From assembly GCA_016866775.1 (NCBI GenBank), contig VGLJ01000050.1:1-35491 (forward strand): DNA of 35,491 nt, given 5' to 3'. Source of the DNA: Candidatus Rokuibacteriota bacterium (lineage in GTDB: Bacteria > Methylomirabilota > Methylomirabilia > Rokubacteriales > CSP1-6). Under the pieces are notes generated by a model, which saw nothing but the letters and a program-made list of their open reading frames with translations, was not told the origin of the DNA and searched no databases. The number at the start of each line of letters is the position of its first letter. Positions within the stretch are counted from its first letter, which is position 1. Positions 15,314 to 24,597 of this stretch are shown here, piece after piece. Both the position numbers and the translations under genes were made by a program.

Positions 15314-16288
15314 GTGAGCCGCGATCCGATCGTGCTCGTCGAGAAGATGCTTGGCGGCGATCGGCTCGCCCTGGCGCGGCTCATCACGCACCTCGAGAAC
15401 CGAACGCCGGCCGTGCCCGCCATCATGAAAGCCATTCACGGGAAAGGTGGGGAGGCGTACGCCGTCGGCGTCACCGGGCCGCCCGGGGCCGGAAAGTCGA
15501 CCGTCGTCGATCGGCTCACCGGGCACCTTAGGCGCGAGGAGCGCACCGTCGGCATCGTCGCCGTCGATCCCTCGAGCCCGTTCACCGGCGGCGCCGTGCT
15601 CGGCGACCGCATCCGCATGCAGGCGCACACGCTCGACAGCGGCGTCTTCATCCGCAGCATGGCGACGCGCGGCTCCGTCGGCGGGCTCGCGCGCGCCACG
15701 CGCGACGTGCTGAAGCTCCTCGCCGCCGCCGGCTTCGAGTGGCTGCTCGTCGAGACCGTCGGCGTGGGGCAGACCGAGCTCGACGTCATGCGCCTCGCCG
15801 ACACGACCGTCGTCGTGCTCGTGCCCGAGTCGGGTGACGCCATCCAGACGATGAAGGCCGGCCTCATGGAGGCCGCGGACGTGTTCGTCGTCAACAAGGC
15901 CGATCGCGCCGGCGCGCCCGCGCTCATGGCCGAGCTGAAGTTCGCGGCGCACCTGCACTACGCGAGCCCGACGTCGTCGAAGGACGTGGACTGGGAGATC
16001 CCCGTGCTGGCCGCGCAGGCGCACGCCGACGTCGGCATCGCGGAGATGCTCGCGGAGATCCGGCGTCATCAGGGAGCACTCACCGTCGCCGGCGCGCTCG
16101 CCACGCGGCGCGAGGAGCGCCGGCGCGAGGAGCTGCGCGCGGTGCTCCTCGAGGAGCTCAGCGCGAGCGTGCAGCACCGCCTCGAGCGCGGCGAGCTCGC
16201 GGGACCGTTCGACGAGGTCGCCGCGGGCACGACCGACGTCTATTCCGCGGCGCGCGCGATCCTCGACCGGATCCTCGCGCAGCGCTGA
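15314..16288 (+). CDS. meaB: Methylmalonyl-CoA mutase-associated GTPase MeaB
   Basis: 324 aa. MeaB is a G3E-family GTPase that gates adenosylcobalamin loading and protects methylmalonyl-CoA mutase (or a related acyl-CoA mutase). It has Walker A GPPGAGKST, AVDPSSPFTGGAVLGDRIRM, SMATRGSVGGLA, VETVGVGQTE and the NKAD guanine motif. The mutase itself is not in the window. The start is GTG 15314, which gives the normal N-terminus (MSRDPIVLVEKMLGGDRLAL). The neighbouring etfD-like gene also serves acyl-CoA oxidation, so propionyl-CoA or branched-chain degradation is a reasonable context. Confidence 0.94.
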   Translation: MSRDPIVLVEKMLGGDRLALARLITHLENRTPAVPAIMKAIHGKGGEAYAVGVTGPPGAGKSTVVDRLTGHLRREERTVGIVAVDPSSPFTGGAVLGDRIRMQAHTLDSGVFIRSMATRGSVGGLARATRDVLKLLAAAGFEWLLVETVGVGQTELDVMRLADTTVVVLVPESGDAIQTMKAGLMEAADVFVVNKADRAGAPALMAELKFAAHLHYASPTSSKDVDWEIPVLAAQAHADVGIAEMLAEIRRHQGALTVAGALATRREERRREELRAVLLEELSASVQHRLERGELAGPFDEVAAGTTDVYSAARAILDRILAQR

Positions 16289-16305
16289 GGGCGTGCGCCG
16301 CGCCA

Positions 16306-16314
16306 TGCTATCGT
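16306..16314 (+). promoter_or_regulatory. Extended -10 element of the etfD-like gene
   Basis: TGCTATCGT, ending 10 nt before ATG 16325. There is no Shine-Dalgarno in the intervening bases. Confidence 0.4.
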
Positions 16315-16324
16315 TGACCGGCTC

Positions 16325-18310
16325 ATGACGCCTTCCGTCCCCTTCCGCGACACCTTCTGGAACGTGCCCGTGTGGGCGCAGATCCTCCTCTACGTCGGCG
16401 GCGCCGTCGCGGTGGCGATCTTCGCGTATGGCGTGTGGCAGCGCGTGCGGCTGTGGCGCGCCGGCGGTCCCGAGAACCGCTGCGACCGGATCCCCGAGCG
16501 CGTGAAGCTCGTGGCGAAGCACGCGCTCGGCCAGGCGCGGGTGCTCTCGGAGGCGTATCCCGGGATCATGCACGCGACGATGTTCTGGGGCTTCCTCGCG
16601 CTGTTCATGGGCACCGTGCTCGCCACGATCGACTACGACATCACGCTGCCGCTGTTCGGCGTGAAGCTGCTGAAGGGAACGTTCTACCTCGGCTACGAGA
16701 CCGTGCTCGACCTCTTCGGGCTCTTCTTCGTCATCGGGCTCGGGATGGCGGTGTACCGGCGATTCGTGGTGCGGCCGGCGCGGATCGATCCGACCGCGCG
16801 CTTCGCGAACGTGCTGCTCCTCCTCTTCCTGATCAACGTGACGGGCTTCGTGCTCGAGGCGTGCCGCCTCGCCGTCGTGCGGCCGGAGTGGGCGCGATTT
16901 TCACCCGTCGGCTGGGCGCTGGGACAGGCGATGGCGGGCGCCGGGATGTCGGACGGGGCGCTGCGGACGACGCACTTCGCGGTCTGGCTGTTCCACGCGG
17001 TGATCTCGCTCGGCTTCGTCGCGATCGTGCCCTACTCGTACTTCAGCCATCTCGTGACGACGCCCCTCAACATCTTCTTCTCGAAGCTGGGCCCGCGCGG
17101 CGCGATCCGGCCCATCGAGAACATCGAGGAAGCCGAGAGCCTCGGCATCTCGAAGCTCGAGGAGTTCTCGTGGAAGCGGCGCCTCGACTTCGACGCGTGC
17201 CTCGAATGCGGCCGCTGCCAGGCGGTGTGCCCCGCGTACATGGCGGGCAGCGCGCTGTCGCCGAAGCGCGTGATCGTGAAGCTGAAGGGCCACCTCCACG
17301 GCGTGCTGCCGGGACCGATCCACGGCGCGCTGATCCAGCCGGACGAGCTCTGGGCGTGCACCACGTGCATGGCGTGCGTGGAGGAATGTCCGGCCTTCAT
17401 CGACATCGTCGACACCATCATCGACCTGCGGCGCTACCTGACGCTTTCCGAGGGCGCGCTGCCCTCGACGGCGCCGCAGTCGCTGCAGAACATCCAGCGC
17501 GCGGGCAACCCGTGGGGGTTGCCGCCCGCGGAGCGGCTGGCGTGGGCCGAGGGGCTCGACGTGCCGCTCATGGAACCGGGCAAGGAGGTCGAGTACCTCT
17601 ACTGGGTCGGCTGCTCGGCGTCGTACGACAAGCGCAATCAGTCGATCGCGCGCTCGGTGGTGAAGATCCTCAAGACGGCGGGCGTGAGCTTCGGCGTGAT
17701 GCCGGAAGAGCGGTGTCACGCGGAGGTCGGCCGCCGGCTCGGTGAGGAGTACCTCTACCAGACCGTGCAGCGGGAGAACGTGGAGGCGACGAAGCAGTAC
17801 CGGTTCAAGAAGGTCATCACGCACTGCCCGCACTGCTTCAACACCATCAAGAACGAGTTCCCGCAGTTCGGCGGCACGTACGACGTCGTGCACCACTCGG
17901 TCGTCATCGACGAGCTCATCGCGTCGGGCAAGATCACGCCGACCAGGCGCACGGACGCGACGGTCGTCTTCCACGACTCCTGCTACCTCGGGCGCTACAA
18001 CGGGATCATGGAGGCGCCGCGCGCCGCGGCGAAGAGCGTGCCCGGGCTGCGCGTGATCGATCCGCCGCGGGCGCGCGGGCGCGGGCTCTGCTGCGGCGGC
18101 GGCGGCGGCCACATGTGGATGGAGATTCCCGCCGAGAAACGCGTGAACATCATCCGCACCGAAGAGCTGCTCGCGCAGAAGCCGGACGTCATCGGCACGG
18201 CGTGCCCCTTCTGCCTTGCGATGGTGGACCTCGGCCGCAAGGTGAAGGAGGCCGAGGCGACCGTGCAGGTGAAAGACATCGGCGAGCTCGTGGCCGAGAG
18301 CCTTCCCTGA
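16325..18310 (+). CDS. Membrane FeS oxidoreductase of the EtfD/FadF (HdrD-like) type
   Basis: 661 aa. The N-terminal 250 residues hold about five to six membrane helices resembling the nitrate reductase gamma/HdrE cytochrome b domain (WAQILLYVGGAVAVAIFAYG; FWGFLALFMGTVLA; VLLLLFLINVTGFVL). Two 4Fe-4S clusters follow (C292/295/298/302 in CLECGRCQAVC; C345/348/351/355 in CTTCMACVEEC). Two CCG domains come next (HCPHCFN; HDSCYLGRYN; GLCCGGGGGH at C589-C590; ACPFC). Such proteins move electrons from ETF, reduced by acyl-CoA dehydrogenases, to menaquinone or quinone. The gene overlaps the next one in a CTGA. ETF subunits are not in the window. Class assignment is firm; the exact donor is inference. 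Confidence 0.88.
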   Translation: MTPSVPFRDTFWNVPVWAQILLYVGGAVAVAIFAYGVWQRVRLWRAGGPENRCDRIPERVKLVAKHALGQARVLSEAYPGIMHATMFWGFLALFMGTVLATIDYDITLPLFGVKLLKGTFYLGYETVLDLFGLFFVIGLGMAVYRRFVVRPARIDPTARFANVLLLLFLINVTGFVLEACRLAVVRPEWARFSPVGWALGQAMAGAGMSDGALRTTHFAVWLFHAVISLGFVAIVPYSYFSHLVTTPLNIFFSKLGPRGAIRPIENIEEAESLGISKLEEFSWKRRLDFDACLECGRCQAVCPAYMAGSALSPKRVIVKLKGHLHGVLPGPIHGALIQPDELWACTTCMACVEECPAFIDIVDTIIDLRRYLTLSEGALPSTAPQSLQNIQRAGNPWGLPPAERLAWAEGLDVPLMEPGKEVEYLYWVGCSASYDKRNQSIARSVVKILKTAGVSFGVMPEERCHAEVGRRLGEEYLYQTVQRENVEATKQYRFKKVITHCPHCFNTIKNEFPQFGGTYDVVHHSVVIDELIASGKITPTRRTDATVVFHDSCYLGRYNGIMEAPRAAAKSVPGLRVIDPPRARGRGLCCGGGGGHMWMEIPAEKRVNIIRTEELLAQKPDVIGTACPFCLAMVDLGRKVKEAEATVQVKDIGELVAESLP

Positions 18311-18654
18311 AAGCGCTGCTGCGCGCGCTGCCGGACATTGGCCGGCTCATCGCGCGACTCGTTGCCGATCCGGTGCTGCCGCGCACGGCGAAGATCGCGC
18401 TCGGCGCGGCGGCCCTCTACCTGCTGAGCCCGGTCGATCTCATCCCGGACCTCATCCCGTTCCTCGGCTACGCCGACGACGTCCTGCTGGCGGCCATCGT
18501 GGTGGACGGAATCCTGAACTACGTGGACCGCGCGCTGGTCTTGAAGTACTGGCCCGGCTCCGCCGAATCGCTCGACCGAGTCGCCCGCGCCGCGCGCGTC
18601 CTCGCCGCGTGGGTCCCCCGCCGCTTGAAAGCCCGCGTGTTCGGCCCCCGTTAG
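18307..18654 (+). CDS. DUF1232 (YkvA-like) small membrane protein
   Basis: 115 aa. The DUF1232 core is clear: RTAKIALGAAALYLLSPVDLIPDLIPFLGYADD, a membrane-associated hairpin with the SPVDLIPD signature. There is no ATG or GTG at a sensible position. I place the start at CTG 18307, overlapping the upstream TGA as CTGA and giving LKALLRALPDIGRLIARL. GTG near 18370 would leave almost nothing before the core, and upstream starts lie deep in the etfD-like gene. The biochemical role of the family is unknown. Confidence 0.75.
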   Translation: MKALLRALPDIGRLIARLVADPVLPRTAKIALGAAALYLLSPVDLIPDLIPFLGYADDVLLAAIVVDGILNYVDRALVLKYWPGSAESLDRVARAARVLAAWVPRRLKARVFGPR

Positions 18655-18664
18655 GACAGGCGTG

Positions 18665-18770
18665 TTCGAGCGCCGGCTTCGCCGGCGCAATCCTGACCTG
18701 GGGGGAGGCAGGGAGGAGCACGCCGTGAGGCGTGCGACGACCGCCGGAAGGGGGGCGAGCCCCCCTCCGG
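18665..18770 (+). repeat. Dispersed multi-hairpin repeat, family 2, copy 2
   Basis: Three hairpins: GCGCCGGC/GCCGGCGC (18670-18677 with 18681-18688), GCACGCC/GGCGTGC (18718-18724 with 18729-18735), and the G-run/C-run stem 18744-18770 (CCGGAAGGGGGG/CCCCCCTCCGG). It shares flanking sequence with copy 1 (15101-15213, inverted). It lies between convergent genes, so it probably also terminates both. Confidence 0.65.
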
Positions 18771-18771
18771 G

Positions 18772-20334
18772 TCAATACGACCAGGAGAGCATCAGGGAGA
18801 GGACGCTGCGCGAGTAGTCGGAGACCTGGATGTTCGACTTGTTGTGTGTGAGCTGGTACTCACCCGCGAGCGTGAGACTCGCCGGCAGCGGCAGCTCCAG
18901 CCGGAAGACGTTGTTCAGCTCCTGATCGCGCCGCTTGAGCTGCTCCGGCCGCGTCGTCGGCAGGAACAGGTTGGTGCTCCGATACTGCCGGAAGTGCACG
19001 TCGAAGTCCCACTTCGCGCGGATCGCCCGCCACGGCAGCGTGTACATCGCGCCGGCCTGGAGCCGCCGGCCGTGATAGCCGTGGTTGCGACCGTCCGTGT
19101 ACTCCCAGTCCTGCTGGAAGCCCACCTTGATCAGGTGCTTGTCCTGCTGGAAGCGGAAGAGGTGGAGGAAGCCGATCATGTAGTTCTTCGCGTCGCGGTC
19201 TTCCGGCGCGGGCGTCCCGGCCGTGAAGTCCTTGTCCTGGAACCGGATGAGGAGCTGGGTCAGGTTGATGTCGTCCTCGGCCACCGCGCCGACCACCGAG
19301 ACGGTCTGGCGCTGCACGAAGATGTCGTCGTTCAGGAAGAGCGCGTCGTATGCGTAGCTCACGCCGGCCTGGGCCGGCATCCCGAACAGCGCGGTCTTGT
19401 AGGTGGCGCCGAGGCTGCCGAGGTGGTTGGTGACGTTGAACGACGGCAGGTCGTTGTTGTACGTGGCGAAGAACGAATACCCCGCGGTCAGGTCGATGTT
19501 CTCGTCGCGGTAGTACACGTAGTCCGCGCGCGCACCGAAAAGCTCGCCACTGCTGGAGCTGCCCGTGCGCCGCAGCGAGCGCACGAGGGATTCCTTGCTC
19601 GAGCCCGTCGGGTTCGGAATGACCGCGACGTTGTCGTCGTAGACGAAGCCGAAGCGCACTTCCGCGGAGAGCCGCCGCTCCTGCTGCCGCGTAGCCACGA
19701 GCGTGTCGCGCAGCCGCTCGGCCGGACCGGTGAGCGCGGAGGTCGGCGCGAGCCGCATCGCCTGCTCGACCTCGGCGGAGGCTTGCGCGGGGAGGCCGAG
19801 GACCGCGAGCGCGAGACCCGTGTAGAAGCGCGCGAGCTGCTGGATGTCGGGATCGCTGGAGCGGCCGGCGCGGAACGCGTTCACTGCGCCGCGGTAATCC
19901 TTGTTGCGATAACGCATGAACCCGACGTAGTAGCCGAGGCTGTCCTGCGTCGGATTCGTCCGGAACACTTCTTCGAGGAGCGGCAGCGCCTTGTCGTACT
20001 GCTGCTGCGCGAAGTACGCGAGGCCGAGCTGGTAGGCGACCGACGCGTCCGCCGGCGCCTTCGCGCGCGCCCGCTCGAGGAACTGCACGGCCTGCTCCGG
20101 CCGGCGCTGCGCCATGTGGACGACGCCGATGTAGTAGAGGGCCTCGACGTGGTCCGCCTCGATCTCGAGCGCCTTGCGGAAGTTCGCCATGGCGCCGTCG
20201 TAGCGCTGGTCGTCGAAGTCGAGGACTCCCTGCGCGACGTAGACGTCGGCCTCAGTGGTCTGGGAGGTCGCCGCGGACGAAAGAGACAGAGCGAGAACAG
20301 CGCCGAGGACGAGGTGGATCAGGGCGCGCCTCAC
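18772..20334 (-). CDS. TPR protein with predicted outer-membrane beta-barrel domain
   Basis: 520 aa. A signal peptide (RRALIHLVLGAVLALSLSSA) is followed by about five to six TPR units at residues 30-220 (YDGAMANFRKALEIEADHVE; VAYQLGLAYFAQQQYDKALP). A roughly 290-residue C-terminal region has alternating aromatic/polar strands (RFGFVYDDNVAVI; GARADYVYYRDENIDL; AGAMYTLPW) and ends in LSLMLSWSY with a terminal aromatic, as in barrel proteins of the SLAM/DUF560 or BcsC type. GTG 20334 gives the signal peptide and sits 7 nt after TGCTATAAC, so longer starts were rejected. A role in surface-protein or polysaccharide export is inference. Confidence 0.78.
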   Translation of the reverse strand: MRRALIHLVLGAVLALSLSSAATSQTTEADVYVAQGVLDFDDQRYDGAMANFRKALEIEADHVEALYYIGVVHMAQRRPEQAVQFLERARAKAPADASVAYQLGLAYFAQQQYDKALPLLEEVFRTNPTQDSLGYYVGFMRYRNKDYRGAVNAFRAGRSSDPDIQQLARFYTGLALAVLGLPAQASAEVEQAMRLAPTSALTGPAERLRDTLVATRQQERRLSAEVRFGFVYDDNVAVIPNPTGSSKESLVRSLRRTGSSSSGELFGARADYVYYRDENIDLTAGYSFFATYNNDLPSFNVTNHLGSLGATYKTALFGMPAQAGVSYAYDALFLNDDIFVQRQTVSVVGAVAEDDINLTQLLIRFQDKDFTAGTPAPEDRDAKNYMIGFLHLFRFQQDKHLIKVGFQQDWEYTDGRNHGYHGRRLQAGAMYTLPWRAIRAKWDFDVHFRQYRSTNLFLPTTRPEQLKRRDQELNNVFRLELPLPASLTLAGEYQLTHNKSNIQVSDYSRSVLSLMLSWSY

Positions 20335-20341
20335 GCTTGGG

Positions 20342-20350
20342 GTTATAGCA
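20342..20350 (-). promoter_or_regulatory. Extended -10 element of the TPR/beta-barrel gene
   Basis: On the minus strand TGCTATAAC, ending 7 nt before the GTG start, with TTGAGC as a possible -35 (plus coordinates 20364-20369, 16-nt spacer). No Shine-Dalgarno is seen. Confidence 0.5.
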
Positions 20351-20828
20351 TGGCGAGCGGACCGCTCAAGGGGAATCCCCTTGCTGGGAAAACCTTTCCG
20401 ACTCGTGACCGGCTCGCGATGGGGGCACGCGGATGTGCCCCGCTCAGCACCTGACCACCGTTGCCGTTGTGGCAAGGATCGCGGATCGGCTGGAGCGCGG
20501 CGATGGCGTGACAGATCTCGTGCAGGTCGATCTCGAAGGCCATCTCGGAGGGGAGGGCGTCCGTGTACCGGACGATCTTCACGATCCGCGCGGTCTGCCC
20601 GTCCGGCTGGGTCACCGGCCGCGAGGTCTGGCAGCCGAGGATCGGGGTCGCGGTGATGCGCGGCGGACATTCCTGCGCGACGACCGCCTGCTGCCGACTC
20701 ACGACGAGCGTGACGAGCGCGTCGCGGGTCGCCAGCACGCCCATGGTGCCCGCGCGGGTGCCCGCGCACCCGCCGGTGAGGACACCGAGCATGACGACCA
20801 GGACCGCGAGCCGCCGGGCCACGCCCAT
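20343..20828 (-). CDS. Hypothetical lipoprotein
   Basis: 161 aa. The signal peptide ends in a lipobox (LGVLTGGC, Cys about residue 21). The mature part is not recognised. It has four further Cys residues (QECPP, LGCQTS, EICHA, DPCHN), enough for two disulfides, and a central stretch ARIVKIVRYTDALPSEMAFE. The last 35 residues are basic and low-complexity. ATG 20828 was chosen for the signal peptide. Its 3' end overlaps the -10 element of the next gene. The 115 bp upstream (20829-20943) shows no feature. Confidence 0.6.
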   Translation of the reverse strand: MGVARRLAVLVVMLGVLTGGCAGTRAGTMGVLATRDALVTLVVSRQQAVVAQECPPRITATPILGCQTSRPVTQPDGQTARIVKIVRYTDALPSEMAFEIDLHEICHAIAALQPIRDPCHNGNGGQVLSGAHPRAPIASRSRVGKVFPARGFPLSGPLAML

Positions 20829-20943
20829 GCCCTCGGAAAGGGCAAGGCGCGTACCACGCGCGACCGGGCCCGAAATCGCCGCGCACACGGCCTCGCGCTG
20901 CAGCCGCGGCGGCCTTTTTGGGAAGTTCGCTGCGGCGGGGCGG

Positions 20944-21357
20944 TTACGGTTTGGGCGCCAGTGCCGCGATGACCCGGCAGAGCTCCCAGGGATCGATCGG
21001 CTTCTGCAGGTGGGCGTCGAAGCCGGCGGCGAGCGTGCGCTCCGGGCCGTGCGCTTCACCGTGCGCCGTGATCGCGATCGCGGGCACGCGCTGGCCCTTG
21101 ATCGCGCCGAGCGCGCGGACCTCGCGAATGAGCCAGTAGCCGTTCTCGAGCGGCATCGCGATGTCGCTCACGACGACGTCGGGCGTGACGCGCTGGAGAT
21201 GGCGGAACGCGTCGCGCGCGGCGGCGACGACGGTGACGAACGCGCCCGCGTATTCGAGGACGGTCCGGATGAGGTCGCGCGCTTCGGAATCGTCGTCGAC
21301 CACGAGCACGTGCAGGCCGACGAGCGCATCAACGGGAAAGCGATCACGACGTCCCAT
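20944..21357 (-). CDS. Stand-alone CheY-like response regulator receiver domain
   Basis: 137 aa, one receiver domain only. It has the acidic pocket VVDDD, the phospho-acceptor Asp in VVVSDIAMP, the Thr/Ala switch region AIAITAHGE, and the Lys in HLQKPIDPWEL. There is no output domain and no adjacent histidine kinase. ATG 21357 starts about 15 residues before the fold; an ATG ten codons upstream is possible. Single-domain receivers act by protein binding or in phosphorelays; the partner is unknown. Confidence 0.85.
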   Translation of the reverse strand: MGRRDRFPVDALVGLHVLVVDDDSEARDLIRTVLEYAGAFVTVVAAARDAFRHLQRVTPDVVVSDIAMPLENGYWLIREVRALGAIKGQRVPAIAITAHGEAHGPERTLAAGFDAHLQKPIDPWELCRVIAALAPKP

Positions 21358-21419
21358 GCGCGTGCGTCGGTATCCGGGCCGCGCCACAAAAGATCAAGAC
21401 GAGCGGCGCGATCAGTGTG

Positions 21420-22649
<1,230 letters not shown>

Positions 22650-22726
22650 GGCACTCGCGGAGGGCCCGGATTCATTCCGGGCGCGGAGCGTGGGGGGGTT
22701 GGGGGGTGCGTCTCGCACCCCCCATG
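22650..22726 (-). repeat. Dispersed intergenic hairpin repeat, family 1, copy C
   Basis: Inverted relative to A, B and D, matching the orientation of galE. Hairpin 1 is GGGGGGTGCG/CGCACCCCCC (22701-22710 with 22714-22723, 10 bp, loop TCT). Hairpin 2 pairs 22664-22670 with 22676-22682. It lies between convergent phnA and galE and includes the last codons and stop of galE. Confidence 0.8.
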
Positions 22727-23697
22727 TCTCTCGATCCGCGCATCCAGCGCCAGGCCGACTCGACGATCTCCTCGAGCGCGGGATGGCGCGGCGCCCAGCC
22801 GAGCGCCAGACGGATGCGCTCCGTGCTCGCCACCAGTCGCGCCGGGTCGCCGCGCCGACGCGGCGCCACGCGCACCGCGATCTCGCGCCCCGTGACCCGG
22901 CGCGCGACGTCGATCACTTCCCGCACGCTCGTGCCCGCGCCTCCGAGGCCGAGGTTGTAGACCTCGGCGCCGTCGACGCGCGCGAGCGCGTCGAGCGCCT
23001 GGACGTGGGCGAGCGCGAGATCGCTCACGTGGACGTAGTCCCGCAGGCACGTGCCGTCCGGAGTCGGATAGTCATCGCCGTAGATCGTGATCGCCTCGCG
23101 CGTGCCGGCGGCGGCCTGCAGCACGAGCGGGACCAGGTGCGTCTCGCGCGCGTGACGCTCGCCGCTGCGCCCGGTCGCGCCGGCGGCGTTGAAGTAGCGC
23201 AACGACGTCGACCGCAGCCGGTACGCCGTGTGATACCACCTGAGCGCGCGCTCGAACGCGAGCTTCGTGTCGCCGTAGGGATTCTTGGGGAGCGGCGGAT
23301 CGCCCTCGTCGATCGGCTGGCTCGCAGGCTCGCCGTAGACCGCCGCGCTCGAAGAGAACACGAGGCGGCCGACCTCGGCGGCCCGCACGGCCTCGAGGAG
23401 CGTGAGCCCCGCGGTGACGTTCGCGCGGTAGTAGCCGGCGGGGTCGGCGACCGAGTCGCCGACGAGCGAGCGCGCGGCCATGTGCACGACCGCCTCGATC
23501 CGGTGCGTGCGCAGCGCGGCGGTCACGGCGCGCGCGTCCAGCAGGTCGCCTTCGACCAGGCGCGCCGGCGCGACGACGGCATCGCGATGCCCCGTGCTGA
23601 GGTCGTCGAAGGCGACCACGTCGTGCCCCGCGTCGAGGAGCGCTTCGATGACCACGCTGCCGATGTAGCCGGCGCCACCGGTGACGAGGACCCGCAT
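22672..23697 (-). CDS. galE: UDP-glucose 4-epimerase with repeat-encoded tail
   Basis: 341 aa. It interconverts UDP-glucose and UDP-galactose. It has the NAD-binding GGAGYIGS, FDDLSTGH, FSSSAAVYGEP and the catalytic YxxxK (NPYGDTK), and LRYFNAAGA. The ordinary end is near ESAWRWMRGSRD. The final 18 or so residues (MGGARRTPQPPHAPRPE) are translated from repeat copy C, whose TGA ends the frame. ATG 23697 lies 8 nt after a -10 element. It diverges from the CPBP gene. Confidence 0.92.
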   Translation of the reverse strand: MRVLVTGGAGYIGSVVIEALLDAGHDVVAFDDLSTGHRDAVVAPARLVEGDLLDARAVTAALRTHRIEAVVHMAARSLVGDSVADPAGYYRANVTAGLTLLEAVRAAEVGRLVFSSSAAVYGEPASQPIDEGDPPLPKNPYGDTKLAFERALRWYHTAYRLRSTSLRYFNAAGATGRSGERHARETHLVPLVLQAAAGTREAITIYGDDYPTPDGTCLRDYVHVSDLALAHVQALDALARVDGAEVYNLGLGGAGTSVREVIDVARRVTGREIAVRVAPRRRGDPARLVASTERIRLALGWAPRHPALEEIVESAWRWMRGSRDMGGARRTPQPPHAPRPE

Positions 23698-23705
23698 GCG
23701 CGGTG

Positions 23706-23711
23706 AGCATA
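23706..23711 (-). promoter_or_regulatory. -10 element of galE
   Basis: TATGCT on the minus strand, 8 nt before the galE ATG. No Shine-Dalgarno is seen between them. Confidence 0.35.
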
Positions 23712-23744
23712 CCGCGCCGTCTGCGCGGGGCGTGGCCGTTGGTG

Positions 23745-23750
23745 TATGGT
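23745..23750 (+). promoter_or_regulatory. -10 element of the CPBP protease gene
   Basis: TATGGT, 9 nt before GTG 23760. It decides for this start over the in-frame GTG at 23703, which would lie upstream of the promoter. Confidence 0.35.
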
Positions 23751-23759
23751 CTCTGCGCA

Positions 23760-24554
23760 GTGGCTCCGCGCGTCTGGCCGGTGTTCCTCGCGTACCTCAT
23801 CGCGGTCCTCACGATCATCCTCGCGTCGCTGGCGGCGCTCGGCGCGTTGCGCGCCATGCATCCCGACGTGCCCGACACGGAGCTGCTCGGCGGCGTGCTC
23901 GGCCTCATCGCGGGCGGGTTCGCGTCGTCGACCGCGCTCGTGCTGACCGTGGCGCTGGTGAGCCAGCCGTTCGAGCCCGCGGCGCTGCGCCTCGTTCCCG
24001 GCCGCGAGACCGGCGTCGACCTCGCGGCAGCGGTGCTCGGCATGCTGTCGCTCGGGCAGGTGCTCGACTCCGCGACGATGCTCGCGGGCCTCGGACGCGT
24101 GGGCAGCATGCCGGCGATTCGCCAGGCGCTCACGGGCATCGGCGGCGCCGAGCTCTTCGGCGCCGTCCTCGTCCTCGGCCTGATGGCCGGCGCGGCCGAG
24201 GAAGTGTTCTTCCGCGGGTACATGCAAACGCGCTTGCGTCTCGTGTGGCGCGCCGGGCCCGCGATCGCCGTCTCCAGCGCCGCGTTCGCCTTGCTGCACA
24301 TGGAGTGGATCCATGCGGCGATGGCGTTCGTGCTGGGTCTCTACCTCGGCGTGGTGACCGAGCGGGCGGGCAGCGCGCTGCCGGCGATCGTGTGCCACGT
24401 CGCCAACAACAGCGTGTTCACGGTGGCCACCGCGATCGCGGGAACGGTCGACGATCGCGGGATCAACGTGCTCCTCCTCGCCGCGTCCCTCGTCGTGTTC
24501 CTCGCGTGCGGCGCGTTCCTGCTGCGGCGCCTGCCGCGCGCCGTCACGCCGTGA
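23760..24554 (+). CDS. CPBP-family intramembrane glutamic protease
   Basis: 264 aa with about seven hydrophobic helices. The three CPBP/Abi motifs are present: EEVFFRGYM (EExxxR), FALLHMEW (FxxxH) and HVANNSV (HxxxN). The family includes CAAX prenyl proteases and bacteriocin self-immunity proteins; bacterial substrates are mostly unknown. GTG 23760 places the start immediately before the first helix (VWPVFLAYLIAVLTIILA) and just after a -10 element; GTG 23703 would add 19 residues. Nothing nearby suggests a bacteriocin locus. Confidence 0.82.
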   Translation: MAPRVWPVFLAYLIAVLTIILASLAALGALRAMHPDVPDTELLGGVLGLIAGGFASSTALVLTVALVSQPFEPAALRLVPGRETGVDLAAAVLGMLSLGQVLDSATMLAGLGRVGSMPAIRQALTGIGGAELFGAVLVLGLMAGAAEEVFFRGYMQTRLRLVWRAGPAIAVSSAAFALLHMEWIHAAMAFVLGLYLGVVTERAGSALPAIVCHVANNSVFTVATAIAGTVDDRGINVLLLAASLVVFLACGAFLLRRLPRAVTP

Positions 24555-24559
24555 GCGAC

Positions 24560-24589
24560 TTGCGACGCGCGCTCCCGGCACGTTAGGCT
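24560..24589 (+). promoter_or_regulatory. Promoter of the hydratase-NUDIX-crotonase operon
   Basis: TTGCGA (24560-24565), 18-nt spacer, TAGGCT (24584-24589); ends 8 nt before ATG 24598. No Shine-Dalgarno. Confidence 0.4.
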
Positions 24590-24597
24590 GGGGCGCC

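Noticed and set aside
15241-15531. ATG at 15241 preceded by AGGAG, opening a frame into meaB
   Set aside because: The translation (MKRIQSARCRRDGG onward) is an Arg-rich shadow of meaB with no family signature; the SD-like sequence is probably chance or a remnant.
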